64,000 bases of DNA from an uncultured Collinsella sp. (GCA_938005465.1 CALLNU010000021.1:62001-126000); one strand, 5' to 3'; positions 33,144-41,976 are shown, counted from the first letter of the stretch. Program-made: numbers and translations. The notes: generated by a model not told the origin, from the letters alone.

Positions 33144-33388
33144 CCGTGATGTGGGACGTGCAGGAGAGGAACTGCGCGGTCTGCGGGAGGATCTTCATCC
33201 CGCAGGCGCCGAAGGCCAAGTACTGCTCGGAGGACTGCCGGCGAAAGCACGAGCAGGACCGCGCGAAGGAGGCTAGGCGCAGGGGCGCCAGGCCGAAGAG
33301 CGACAAGGTCGACCGTTACCTGGCGCCCACGGGCCCGGCGCACGATGAGATCATGGCCATGCGCCGCGAGGTCGCGATGAGATATTGA
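33140..33388 (+). CDS. Small zinc-finger protein
   Basis: 82 residues. C-A-V-C-G-R-I-F … Y-C-S-E-D-C-R-R is a compact CxxC…CxxxC finger common in phage early regions, followed by a basic helix. Last gene of the early run; a terminator follows. Confidence 0.6.
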   Translation: MTVMWDVQERNCAVCGRIFIPQAPKAKYCSEDCRRKHEQDRAKEARRRGARPKSDKVDRYLAPTGPAHDEIMAMRREVAMRY

Positions 33389-33412
33389 GTTTCCGCAGGT
33401 AGATATATAATT

Positions 33413-33445
33413 AAGGCCGCTGGCGTTGGAGCGCCGGCGGCCTTT
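33413..33445 (+). terminator. Terminator of the early operon
   Basis: AAGGCCGCTGGCG pairs with CGCCGGCGGCCTT (one G-T pair), then TTT. Confidence 0.65.
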
Positions 33446-33507
33446 GGCAAAGACGCCTCCCGGCATCCTCTATATGGCGTAGAGCATGGTACCACGCGGG
33501 AGGTCAC

Positions 33508-33960
33508 ATGGACGCAAGGGAATATCTGGAGACTGTACGGGCCGCCCAGCGCGGCATCGACCGCCGCCTGGCGGTCATCGAGTCGATGCAGGCGCGCGAG
33601 CAGGTCCGCGCCCAGCGCTACGACGCCGTGGGCAAGGGCGCGCACGGGACGGACTTCATGCGCTCGACGGATGACAGGATCGACTATGAGCGCCGCAGCG
33701 GCGCGGAGCTGTCGGAGCTGCGGCGCGAGGTGGAGCGCGGGCGCGAGCTCTGCGCGGGCGTGCGCTCGGCCAACCCCGGCAAGCGCTGGGGAGACGTGCT
33801 GGAGCTGCGCTACTGCGAGGACCGCACGCTGCAGGAGATCGCGGGGACGCTGGGCGTATCGGTGAGGTCGGTGAACTCCGACCTGTGTGCCGCCCTGGAC
33901 TGGACGGATATGGTCGGTCTGGCGGCCGCCCGATCGGGTCTTGGCCGCGCTGCAGTCTGA
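33508..33960 (+). CDS. Sigma-70 region 4/ArpU-like putative late regulator
   Basis: 150 residues. The C-terminal L-R-Y-C-E-D-R-T-L-Q-E-I-A-G-T-L-G-V-S-V-R-S-V-N-type helix-turn-helix (about 108-132) resembles sigma region 4 and ArpU-family late activators. The N-terminal part is a coiled coil. AGGAGG-like GGGAGG upstream. Its position after the early terminator and just before the repeat array and the packaging genes fits a late-transcription activator. Confidence 0.65.
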   Translation: MDAREYLETVRAAQRGIDRRLAVIESMQAREQVRAQRYDAVGKGAHGTDFMRSTDDRIDYERRSGAELSELRREVERGRELCAGVRSANPGKRWGDVLELRYCEDRTLQEIAGTLGVSVRSVNSDLCAALDWTDMVGLAAARSGLGRAAV

Positions 33961-34030
33961 GCCGCATATATCTCTATCGTTGCCCGTCGGCCCCGCGCCG
34001 GCGGGTTTCTCTTTGCCTACGGACTGCGCG

Positions 34031-34110
34031 CGATTGCACGCGGTTGCACGCGGTTGCACACAATTGCCTACAGTTGCACGCGATTGCACACAATTGCACA
34101 CCGTTGCACG
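34031..34110 (+). repeat. Eight tandem 10-bp repeats before the late region
   Basis: Units of the form CNNTTGCACR in strict 10-bp register from 34031 to 34110; unit 4 is the most diverged (CAATTGCCTA). A -10-like TATAAC follows at 34123-34128. The other bases of the 33,961-34,261 gap show only the hairpin listed next. Confidence 0.85.
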
Positions 34111-34197
34111 TTGCGATTGGGATATAACTAGGGTGTCGATTCGCAGCGCCGCCCGCGCGGGTGTGCGGGTCGGATGTGCGTGGAAGCACAGATGAGT

Positions 34198-34234
34198 GGC
34201 CGGGGTTCCCTTCAGCAGTTCAGGGACTCCGGCC
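34198..34234 (+). terminator. Hairpin downstream of the repeat array
   Basis: GGCCGGGGTTCCCT and AGGGACTCCGGCC arms; the tail TTACTATT is only moderately T-rich. Confidence 0.5.
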
Positions 34235-34261
34235 TTACTATTGCGTTTAATTCAATAGGGG

Positions 34262-34471
34262 ATGATGCCCGTGGTCAGCCGAGAGTACATCGCGCGATCC
34301 GCCCGCCGCCACGACACGGTCATGGCGTGGGCGTTCCGCCGCGGCCTGGGGGTCACGGCGGCGCCCCGCCGCCGACCGGGGGGTGCCGGGGGCGTGCGCC
34401 TGGAGGCGTTGCGCTACGGGGGCATCGAGGCGTGCATGTCCAACCGAGGGCGCTCCCCGGTGGAGTGGTAG
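34262..34471 (+). CDS. Hypothetical protein
   Basis: 69 residues, Arg-rich; GGGGATG upstream. It precedes the HNH gene by 3 bases. No family recognised. Confidence 0.5.
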   Translation: MMPVVSREYIARSARRHDTVMAWAFRRGLGVTAAPRRRPGGAGGVRLEALRYGGIEACMSNRGRSPVEW

Positions 34472-34474
34472 GGG

Positions 34475-34882
34475 ATGGGCAACCCGCGCAAGGCCAACGG
34501 CGCCCGCCGCCGCCATGTCGTGCGGTGGCTCCGCTCGCAGGGCAGGCCCTGCTGGATATGTGGGCTACCCATAGACTACGGGGTGCCGCCGGGCAACCCC
34601 GGGGCCTTCGAGTGCGATGAGCTCGTCCCGGTCAGCCGCGGCGGATCGCCCTTCGACCGCGACAACGTCGCCGCCGCGCACCGCTGCTGCAACAACTGGC
34701 GCCGCGCCCGCAGCGTCGCCGAGGTCTCGGCCGTACGCCGCGCCCTCCGCGAGCATCTCGCCGCGTGGAACTCTCCTGAGTCCTTCGTCGAGCTGTGCAA
34801 GGCGCTCAAGTCCGAACGTATTCCCTTTATTAGTCCCCCGTCCGCGCCCGAGAAACAGCCGCGGCAAACGACCTCATGGTAG
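34475..34882 (+). CDS. HNH endonuclease
   Basis: 135 residues. Zinc knuckle C-W-I-C-G, then E-C-D-E-L-V-P-V-S-R-G-G-S…N-V-A-A-A-H-R-C-C-N-N-W-R, the HNH core (the first His position is Glu-Leu here, D-E-L-V-P in place of D-H-I-V-P). HNH proteins next to the terminase help DNA packaging or cleavage at cos in many siphoviruses. ATG follows GGGG. Confidence 0.8.
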   Translation: MGNPRKANGARRRHVVRWLRSQGRPCWICGLPIDYGVPPGNPGAFECDELVPVSRGGSPFDRDNVAAAHRCCNNWRRARSVAEVSAVRRALREHLAAWNSPESFVELCKALKSERIPFISPPSAPEKQPRQTTSW

Positions 34883-35030
34883 GGGATGCGCCCCGGCGCT
34901 CGACCCCACGGGGGTCTTTTGACGGATGGTGGCAGGCCACCATCCCGCGTCAGGGCCGCAATACCCCCGAATGCGCTTTTTACAGAAGTCAAGCCAAAAC
35001 CGCAGCTAAACCGAGAAAAACTAGGCGGGT

Positions 35031-36047
35031 GTGTACGTGAAGATACACGACATCGTCCCATATGAGCGAAATGCCCGGCACAACGCCTCCGCCGTCCCCG
35101 TGGTCGCCGACTCCATCAAGGAGTTCGGGCTGCGCGGGACCATCGGTCTGGAGAGCCGCGAGCGCCCGGTTATTGTATGGGGGCACACGCGCGTCGAGGC
35201 GTGCAGGAGCCTGGGGTGGGACGAGATTCCCGACTCCAAGATCGAGTACTGCGACGACCTGACGGACGAGCAGATCAAGGCCTTCCGCATCGCCGACAAC
35301 AAGACCGGCGAGGTGGCGACCTGGAACAAGTCGATGCTGCGCGAGGAGGTCCGCAGCCTCAAGGACTTCGACATGTCGAGGTTCGGGCTTGACTTCAAAA
35401 GCAAGCGGCTCGACTACGGCCACGAGCGCCTGAGGACGGACGATGCGTACAACCTGCGCCTCGTCAGCCGGTCCGACTGCGGCCGCGACGGCATGCCCCG
35501 CATGAAGCGGTGCATGGCCAGGCCGGCGGACATGATCGGGTTCAACTACGCCAAGAGCACGCCCGAGGCCGACAAGGCCGGCCGCTGCTGCCACTTCTTC
35601 ATCGACGACTACCAGTTCGAGCGCGTGTGGGCCCGCCCCGCGGCCTACCTCGAGTGCCTGCGCGGCTTCGACTGCGTCCTCACGCCCGACTTCTCGCTCT
35701 ACCTCGACATGCCAGACGCCATGCAGCGGTGGAACCGCTACCGCTCCCAGGCGCTCGGCCACTGGTGGCAGGAGCAGGGCCTCCGTGTAGTCCCGACCCT
35801 CTCGTGGGCGCAGCGCCGGAGCTTCCGCTTCGCGTTCGACGGCGTCCCGCGCCGCTCGACCGTCGCCGTGTCGACCGTCGGCGTGAAGGGGGACGAGGGC
35901 GCCCTGGCCGTCTGGCGCGAGGGAATGGCGGAGGCCATGAGCCGCCTGGAGCCCGCGCGCGTGCTGCTCTACGGCGGCGACATAGGTTTCGATTTCGGCG
36001 GCTGCGAGGTCGTCGAGTACAAGGGAGGCGGTTTCCGTGGGAGGTAG
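35031..36047 (+). CDS. ParB N-terminal domain fused to DUF4417
   Basis: 338 residues from GTG. Residues 1-105 are ParB-like (I-V-P-Y-E-R-N-A-R-H-N, I-V-W-G-H-T-R, D-N-K-T-G-E); residues about 125-335 match DUF4417 (F-I-D-D-Y-Q-F-E-R-V-W, L-T-P-D-F-S-L-Y, V-P-T-L-S-W). ParB-like domains beside terminases often accompany DNA modification or nicking; the fused domain has no known activity. It overlaps the next gene by 11 bases. Confidence 0.75.
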   Translation: MYVKIHDIVPYERNARHNASAVPVVADSIKEFGLRGTIGLESRERPVIVWGHTRVEACRSLGWDEIPDSKIEYCDDLTDEQIKAFRIADNKTGEVATWNKSMLREEVRSLKDFDMSRFGLDFKSKRLDYGHERLRTDDAYNLRLVSRSDCGRDGMPRMKRCMARPADMIGFNYAKSTPEADKAGRCCHFFIDDYQFERVWARPAAYLECLRGFDCVLTPDFSLYLDMPDAMQRWNRYRSQALGHWWQEQGLRVVPTLSWAQRRSFRFAFDGVPRRSTVAVSTVGVKGDEGALAVWREGMAEAMSRLEPARVLLYGGDIGFDFGGCEVVEYKGGGFRGR

Positions 36048-36489
36048 GGGCTCAAGCTCCATGAGTGGGTCTGCGAGAAAGGCGTCGGTCTCTAGCGCCG
36101 CCGCCGGCCCCGTTGCGAAGATGAGCGACAGGCAACTCGATAGCCAGCTCAAGAGCGTCAAAGCTAACATGGAGAAAGTTTCAGACGTTATGCTGAAAAC
36201 CGCAGACGGCCACACGGGCTATCTTCAGGGAACGCCGTTTGGCAATAAAGCCGACCATGAGACCTATGTCAAGGCATCCAAAGAGTACGGCTCGCTCAGA
36301 GAGCGAAGGGACGCGATCTTAGGCGAGCAAGCTAGACGCATTCATGAGAGAACGGCGGCCGAGCCTTTGAAACCCAGGACGTTTGTAAACTCCTACGGCG
36401 AGGCGACAAAGCGAAGCGTCACGACCTCTGGTTACGAACAGGCACAGAAGCGCCAACAGAAGGCCGTTTTGAGAAACATGGGGTATTAG
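36037..36489 (+). CDS. Hypothetical protein with MGGRG N-terminus (1)
   Basis: 150 residues from GTG. Starts M-G-G-R-G-S-S-S like the next protein; the rest is helical and basic. The G-G-R-G-(S/A)-S-S start is common in phage proteins linked to head morphogenesis and toxin-like domains, but no domain is assigned. Lower GC than its neighbours. Confidence 0.55.
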   Translation: MGGRGSSSMSGSARKASVSSAAAGPVAKMSDRQLDSQLKSVKANMEKVSDVMLKTADGHTGYLQGTPFGNKADHETYVKASKEYGSLRERRDAILGEQARRIHERTAAEPLKPRTFVNSYGEATKRSVTTSGYEQAQKRQQKAVLRNMGY

Positions 36490-36490
36490 A

Positions 36491-36898
36491 TTGGGCGGTA
36501 GGGGCGCCAGCAGCGCGTGGAGCGTAGATAAGCGCGGAAACCCGAAGAACCCGTACGGCAGCCAGTACCATTCGGTGCTGACCGTCGGGAACGTTAAGTA
36601 CGTTCAGAAAAACAGCAAGAGCTCCGAGACCCTCATGGAAACGATGACGCGCGGAAGGGTATACGCCGTCGTTGATCGTGGCGAGGTGAAGTCGGTCGTA
36701 TACTTCGACGACCAGAACAAGCGCAGCAAGCAGATAGACCTAGCTGACCACCACGGGATATCTCCCCATACGCATGTCGGCTACCTGCACAACGAGGGCT
36801 CCCCCAACGGCAAACCGATGCGCCTGTCGACTGACGAGCGAAAAATGGTTGACAGGGTTCTGTCTGATTGGGAACAATACAAGCAAGGTAAGACATAG
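36491..36898 (+). CDS. Hypothetical protein with MGGRG N-terminus (2), possible toxin-like fold
   Basis: 135 residues from TTG. M-G-G-R-G-A-S-S start; the C-terminal part has D-H-H-G-I-S-P-H-T-H-V-G-Y-L-H-N, a His cluster that could be catalytic or metal-binding. Its 3' end overlaps a tRNA-like element. Lower GC than its neighbours, which hints at recent gain. Confidence 0.55.
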   Translation: MGGRGASSAWSVDKRGNPKNPYGSQYHSVLTVGNVKYVQKNSKSSETLMETMTRGRVYAVVDRGEVKSVVYFDDQNKRSKQIDLADHHGISPHTHVGYLHNEGSPNGKPMRLSTDERKMVDRVLSDWEQYKQGKT

Positions 36899-36955
36899 CA
36901 CAGCCTGGAGTGCCCTTGATGGAGGAGACCCCGGTTCAAATCCGGGTGCTTACCG
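36887..36955 (+). ncRNA. tRNA-like element without a normal anticodon arm
   Basis: Acceptor GGTAAG/CTTACC (36887-36892 and 36949-36954), D arm GCAC-AGCCTGGA-GTGC, and a perfect T arm CCCGG-TTCAAAT-CCGGG. Only about 16 bases lie between D and T arms, too few for a 17-base anticodon arm plus variable loop. A terminator follows directly. No encoded CCA. Confidence 0.6.
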
Positions 36956-36958
36956 ACG

Positions 36959-36981
36959 GCCGTCCTTCGGGGCGGCTTTTT
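36959..36981 (+). terminator. Terminator before the terminase genes
   Basis: GCCGTCC and GGGCGGC arms around TTCG, then TTTTT. Confidence 0.7.
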
Positions 36982-37002
36982 CATGCCGATTGGAGGTGGC
37001 GG

Positions 37003-37386
37003 ATGCCCCTCGAGAAGCCCGCCGCGGTCGCCGGCGACCCCGTGAAGAGCGCCAAATGGGACGAGCTCACAGCCGGCCGCTCGTTCACCCAGTCCGACGC
37101 GCCTACGCTCGCGCTGCTGTGCCAGTGGTACAAGATCGTCCAGCTCGCCCAGGACGAGCTCGACAGCTTCGGCGAGCAGACCGCCTACCAGAACGACATG
37201 GGGGACCTGAAGTCCTTCCCGCAGATAGCGACCCTGAAGACCGCCTCGGCGGAGATCAGGCAGCTCAACAAGCAACTCGGCATAACCGACGGCCACGAGG
37301 GGGCGCCAGATGTCCGGAACGTCCAGACCAAGCTCTTCTCGATCGCCGAGCGCCACGAGGCGCGGAAGGCAAGAGCCGCGGTATAG
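37003..37386 (+). CDS. Terminase small subunit, P27-like
   Basis: 127 residues. Helical protein with the size, position and late-region context of P27-family small terminases (S-D-A-P-T-L-A-L-L-C-Q-W-Y, L-N-K-Q-L-G-I-T). It recognises the packaging site and feeds DNA to TerL. GGAGG precedes the ATG. It overlaps terL by 77 bases. Confidence 0.75.
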   Translation: MPLEKPAAVAGDPVKSAKWDELTAGRSFTQSDAPTLALLCQWYKIVQLAQDELDSFGEQTAYQNDMGDLKSFPQIATLKTASAEIRQLNKQLGITDGHEGAPDVRNVQTKLFSIAERHEARKARAAV

Positions 37387-38821
37387 GGTTGCCGTGGGCG
37401 AGGTCGCCTACTCGGAGGGCGAGGACGCCGCCGAGCTGGGCGGGGACCTGGGCATGGAGCCCATCGAGTGGCAGTCCCTGGTTCTGTCCGACTGGTGCGC
37501 GTGCGATGCCGAGGGCCGCCCCGCCTACGTCACGTGCGGCCTGGACGTGCCCCGCCAGAACGGCAAGAACGCCGTCATCGAGATATACGAGGTGTTCCGC
37601 CTGGCGGTCTGCGGCTGGCACATCCTCCACACCGCGCACCGCGTCAAGACCGCCAAGAAGGCGTTCAACCGACTCGTCCGCTACTTTACGGACAAGGAGC
37701 ACCCCGAGATCTCGTGCCTCGTCGAGAGGATCCGCCGCACGAACGGCGAGGAGGCCATCTACCTCACCAACGGCGGCTCCATCGAGTTCTCGGCGCGCAC
37801 CAACGGAAGCGCGCGAGGCTTCGATGACATCCAGCTCGTCGTGTTCGACGAGGCGCAGGAGCTCACCGACTCCCAGTACGACGCCATCATGTACACGCTC
37901 GCCGCGTCCGCGACCGGAGAGCGCCAGATCATCTACACGGGCACGCCGCCCAACGAGGACTGCCCCGGCACCGTGTTCGCGCGCACGCGCGCGGCCATCC
38001 TAGCCGGCGACATCCCGAGCACCGAGTGGTGCTCGTGGGCCACGGACGAGTGCCCGCGCCAGGACGCCACGTTCGACGACGTGGTGGACCTCATCTACGA
38101 ATCGAACCCGAGCATGGGCATCATCCTGTCGCTCGACTTCACCCGCACGGAGTTCGCCGGCGGCTCGATCACCGGCTTCGCCCACGAGCGCCTGGGCTGG
38201 TTCAGCCCGGCCGCCATGCTCACGAGGGCCATCCCGCGGGAATCGTGGGGCTCCTCCCTCATCGATGCCATCGGCGACCGGTACCGCGGCAAGAAGGCCT
38301 TCGGGGTGAAGTTCTCGAGGGACGGGTCGACCTACGCGCTGTCGGGCTGCAAGCTCGGCCAGCGCGCGCTCAAGGGCAGGGCCGCCGTCGAGCTCATCAG
38401 GGTCGGAACGACGGCGGGCGGCGCCCGCGAGCTCGCCGAGTGGCTCTATGACCGCCGCACGACCGCGTCGGTCGTCGTCATCGACGGCATGTCAGGCGCC
38501 GACGCGCTCATCGACCGCCTCGCCGAGATGAAGCCGCCGCGCGGCTACGTCGTGAGGCCGCAGACGCGCGACGTGGTCGCCGCCGCCGTCGGCTTCGTGG
38601 ACGCGCTCAACGACGGCACGCTCGCGCACACCTACGACCCGACGCTCGAGGATTCGGCGAGGAAGTGCGTGCGCAGGAAGATCGGGTCCCGCGGCGGGTG
38701 GGGCTTCGGCTCCCCCGAGGACGCGACCGTGTCGCCCGAGCCACTCGAATCTTGCTCGCTCGCGCTGTGGGGCGCGAGGAACACCAAGCGCAACCCGCGC
38801 AGGAAGCAGAGGACACTGTGA
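37310..38821 (+). CDS. Terminase large subunit
   Basis: 503 residues. The ATPase has Walker A P-R-Q-N-G-K-N at 81-87 and Walker B F-D-E-A at 179-182; the C-terminal RNase H-like nuclease contains V-V-I-D-G-M-S-G. It is the packaging motor and head-filling nuclease. The start inside terS gives an unusually long 77-base overlap, typical of translational coupling. Confidence 0.92.
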   Translation: MSGTSRPSSSRSPSATRRGRQEPRYRVAVGEVAYSEGEDAAELGGDLGMEPIEWQSLVLSDWCACDAEGRPAYVTCGLDVPRQNGKNAVIEIYEVFRLAVCGWHILHTAHRVKTAKKAFNRLVRYFTDKEHPEISCLVERIRRTNGEEAIYLTNGGSIEFSARTNGSARGFDDIQLVVFDEAQELTDSQYDAIMYTLAASATGERQIIYTGTPPNEDCPGTVFARTRAAILAGDIPSTEWCSWATDECPRQDATFDDVVDLIYESNPSMGIILSLDFTRTEFAGGSITGFAHERLGWFSPAAMLTRAIPRESWGSSLIDAIGDRYRGKKAFGVKFSRDGSTYALSGCKLGQRALKGRAAVELIRVGTTAGGARELAEWLYDRRTTASVVVIDGMSGADALIDRLAEMKPPRGYVVRPQTRDVVAAAVGFVDALNDGTLAHTYDPTLEDSARKCVRRKIGSRGGWGFGSPEDATVSPEPLESCSLALWGARNTKRNPRRKQRTL

Positions 38822-40341
38822 TCCAGAGAATTGGGCAGGGGGCCTCCGTCGAGACGCCGAACCTCGACGCCGTCCCCGAGCCGTACCGAGCCGCCGTGGA
38901 GGACATGTTCGACACCTGGGGCGACATGTCGGCGCGCAACACCGTCCTAAAGCGCTACTACGACATGAAGAACGAGATGAAGAGCCTCGGCATCTCCATC
39001 CCGCCCATGCTCGAGATGGTCAACTGCGTCACCGGGTGGTGCGCCAAGGCCATCAAGGCGCACTCCGTGCGCTCCGTCTTCGACGGCTTCGTCTTCGACG
39101 GCGCGGAGGACCAGGACCTCAAGCGCCTCGTGCGCGAGAACCGCCTGAGGTCTCTCTACCGGCAGGCGTGCGCGAGCGCCCTCACATACGGCGTGTCGGC
39201 CATGACCGTCATGAGGGGCGGCCCCGGACAGCCCGAGGCGATGGTCCGCGTGTTCAGCGCGAACCAGTTCTGCTGCCTGTGGGACAAGGACGCCCGTCGC
39301 ATCCGCTGCGGCGTCGTCCTCGCCGACGTCGACAGGTCGGGCAACGCCTCCCGCTACGTGTGCCACTTTCCGGACGCGGTGCTCACGCTGGTGCGCATCG
39401 GCTCGGGCGGCGGCCCGTACGAGTGGGGCTGCGAGACGGAGCCGAACCCCATGGGGCGCCCGCTCATGGAGGTGTTCACCTACGACCCCGACCCGGACCG
39501 CCCGCTCGGCCACTCCATGCTCACGCCCGAGATCCTGGGCATCGTCGACAAGGCAATGCGCGACGTGCTGCGCATGGAGGTCGGCGCGGAGTTCTTCACG
39601 TTCCCCCAGCGATACATCCTCGGCGCCAAGGACGCCCTCTTCTCCGTGAAGGACGGGGACGGCGGGGAGGGCGATGACGATGATGGGGACGAGGGCGGCG
39701 CAGTCGCCCCGCCGTCGCCCATCGCCAAGTTCAACGCGTACGTCGGGTCGTTCCTCGCCATCACCAAGGACGAGGACGGCGACGTCCCGACCGTGGGACA
39801 GTTCGCCGCACCGACGGCGGACAACTTCACGCGCGTCTTCGAGAACGACGCGCAGCGGTTCTCCGGCGCGACCAACGTCCCGCTGGCGCAGCTGGGCGTG
39901 CTGTCGAACACCTACACGTCCTCGGACGCCCTGGGCGCGGCGAACGACCCGCTCATCCTCGAGGTGGAGCAGATCAACGAGCATAACGCCGAGGCGCTCG
40001 AGACGGTCGCGCAGATGATGATGGCGGTCAAGGACGGCGTCCCGATAACCGGGCTCACCGACGAGCAGCGCGCCGTCCAGGCGTACTTCAAGGACCCCTC
40101 GATGCCCACCATCGCAGCGCGCGCCGACGCGTGGACGAAGCTCGCCGCCGCGGACGAGAGCATGCTGGGCACCCGCGTCTACTACGAGGGCGTGGGCCTG
40201 TCCCAGCCGACCATCGACCGCCTGGAGCGCGAGAAGCAGCAGAGCGGGGCCATCGCGTCGCTCAACGCAATGGCAGAGACGATGGCCATCGAGGCCGCGA
40301 AGGCCGCGGCCCTGCCGCCCGCCGGCGGTGAGGCGGAGTGA
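38818..40341 (+). CDS. Portal protein, SPP1 gp6-like
   Basis: 507 residues from GTG. Forms the dodecameric entry at the capsid vertex. Size, position and segments such as Y-Y-D-M-K-N and N-V-P-L-A-Q-L-G-V fit the SPP1_portal family. An acidic insert (D-D-D-D-G-D-E-G-G) near 280-295 is present. Overlaps TerL by 4 bases. Confidence 0.85.
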   Translation: MIQRIGQGASVETPNLDAVPEPYRAAVEDMFDTWGDMSARNTVLKRYYDMKNEMKSLGISIPPMLEMVNCVTGWCAKAIKAHSVRSVFDGFVFDGAEDQDLKRLVRENRLRSLYRQACASALTYGVSAMTVMRGGPGQPEAMVRVFSANQFCCLWDKDARRIRCGVVLADVDRSGNASRYVCHFPDAVLTLVRIGSGGGPYEWGCETEPNPMGRPLMEVFTYDPDPDRPLGHSMLTPEILGIVDKAMRDVLRMEVGAEFFTFPQRYILGAKDALFSVKDGDGGEGDDDDGDEGGAVAPPSPIAKFNAYVGSFLAITKDEDGDVPTVGQFAAPTADNFTRVFENDAQRFSGATNVPLAQLGVLSNTYTSSDALGAANDPLILEVEQINEHNAEALETVAQMMMAVKDGVPITGLTDEQRAVQAYFKDPSMPTIAARADAWTKLAAADESMLGTRVYYEGVGLSQPTIDRLEREKQQSGAIASLNAMAETMAIEAAKAAALPPAGGEAE

Positions 40342-41219
40342 TACCGCGCGAGGACTTCGACCGCTATGCCCGCGCGCTCGGCATCAACGCCGACCTGCTG
40401 CAGGCGGCGGTCGCGCAGGCGATAGACGAGTTCGCCGGACTCTACGGCGAGGAGCTCTACCGGGCGCTGGCGCGCACCTACGCGGCGCTCGTGGCCAAGT
40501 TCGGATCTTTCGCCGCCGCCGCGGCCGTCGAGTTCTACGCCGCCATGCGCTCGGGCGCCGGCCCGGCGCAGGGATACGAGCCGCGGCAGTTCGACCCCGG
40601 CCACGGCGGGCTCCTCGCGAGCGACGTCGACGAGGCGCTGCGGGCTTCCGCGCCCGCCTCGGCCCTCGCGGCGACGGCCGTGCAGCGCGTCATGGGCTAC
40701 GCGGACGCCACGATCCAGGGCAACGCCATGGCCGACCCCGCGCACCCGCGCTGGGCGCTGGTGCCGCACGCCGGCGCGTGCGACTGGTGCCGGATGATCG
40801 GCTCGCGCGGCTTCGTGTTCAAGAGCTCGGCGACAGCCGGCGCCGAGCGCCACCCGAGCTGCAGGTGCATACCGGTCGCCGACTTCTCCGACAGCCCCGC
40901 GCTCGACGGCTACGACCCGGCGGCGCTCTACGACGAGTACCACGGGAAGCACCCCGAATGGGGGTCCAGGCGCTCGGGGCCACGCGGCCACCGTAGGAGC
41001 AGCAAGGTAGTCGCCGCGTTCGTGGACGGGAAGAGGTTCGGGAGCATCGGCGACATCCAGAGGTACATGGAGGGGGCATCGTCCCCGGATGACCTCAAGG
41101 CCCGCATGGCCACCGCGAACAGGGCGGGTCTGGCCATGGGCTTCAAGCCCGGGAGCCCCTACGCCAAGTCGCTCGCGCAGACCGCGGCGAGCGTGAGCAA
41201 GAGGCTCTCGGCCAAGTGA
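40338..41219 (+). CDS. Minor capsid/head morphogenesis protein (VG15/gp7-like)
   Basis: 293 residues from GTG. Ala-rich helical N-terminus, then G-A-C-D-W-C-R-M-I-G-S-R-G and H-P-S-C-R-C, the Cys motif of phage capsid-associated (MuF-like) proteins. Probably inside the procapsid next to the portal. Confidence 0.8.
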   Translation: MIPREDFDRYARALGINADLLQAAVAQAIDEFAGLYGEELYRALARTYAALVAKFGSFAAAAAVEFYAAMRSGAGPAQGYEPRQFDPGHGGLLASDVDEALRASAPASALAATAVQRVMGYADATIQGNAMADPAHPRWALVPHAGACDWCRMIGSRGFVFKSSATAGAERHPSCRCIPVADFSDSPALDGYDPAALYDEYHGKHPEWGSRRSGPRGHRRSSKVVAAFVDGKRFGSIGDIQRYMEGASSPDDLKARMATANRAGLAMGFKPGSPYAKSLAQTAASVSKRLSAK

Positions 41220-41403
41220 GGACGCCCCGTGGGAGGGCGGGCGCGACGCGCCGTCAAGCGTCGCCGGCGAAGACACGCAACGCGCCGGCAGGAAAACGAG
41301 GCCGCAGCCCGCACGGGAGGCGGCCTTTTCCATGCCAAAACACCGCCAGCGCCGCCGCATGGCGGCGAGAAGCGAGCCCCGCACGGGGCGGAAGGAGTGC
41401 AAG

Positions 41404-41964
41404 ATGCCGACCCAGCAGAGCACCGTCACCGAGACCAATCCCGTCGAGCCCCCGCAGCCGGCCGCGCCCGCGCAGCCCGGCGCCGGCCAGGAGCCCGGCG
41501 CGCCGCAGGAGCCGCCGGCGATCGACTGGAAGGCCGAGGCCGAGCGATTCAAGAAGGAGTCCCGCAAGTGGGAGGCCCGGGCCAAGGAGAACAAGGGCAA
41601 GGCCGACCTGTGGGACGCGCAGGGCGCGCAGGCGCCCACCGTCGAGTCCCTCAACGACGAGCTCAACGACCTGAAGGGACGCCTCGCCGCGTCCGAGGCC
41701 GAGCGCGAGCGCGAGCGCACCCTGGCCCGCGTGTCGCAGGCCACCGGCGTGCCGGCCGCGCTCATCCACGGCGACGACGAGGAGTCGATGACGGCATCGG
41801 CCAAGGCCGTCGCCGACTTCGCCGAGTCGCGCCAGCCGGGCTACCCGCTCGACAAGGGCGGATCCGGCGGAGGCAAGAAAGTGAACAGGGAGTCCATCGA
41901 GTCCATCAAGGACCCCGCCAAGCGCATCATGGCCCGCGCCGCGCACATGGACCTCTACAAGTAG
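41404..41964 (+). CDS. Scaffolding protein
   Basis: 186 residues. Pro/Ala N-terminus, then a long charged coiled coil, directly before the capsid gene: the usual scaffold profile. AAGGAG precedes the ATG. The 184-base gap before it holds a hairpin near 41308-41336 and no gene. Confidence 0.8.
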   Translation: MPTQQSTVTETNPVEPPQPAAPAQPGAGQEPGAPQEPPAIDWKAEAERFKKESRKWEARAKENKGKADLWDAQGAQAPTVESLNDELNDLKGRLAASEAERERERTLARVSQATGVPAALIHGDDEESMTASAKAVADFAESRQPGYPLDKGGSGGGKKVNRESIESIKDPAKRIMARAAHMDLYK

Positions 41965-41976
41965 AAAGGGGCAAGC

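Noticed and set aside
34031..34110. CRISPR array
   Set aside because: Repeats are 10 bp and contiguous, with no spacers and no cas genes.
36887..36955. Functional tRNA
   Set aside because: There is no room for a normal anticodon arm, and the acceptor-to-D spacing is also irregular.
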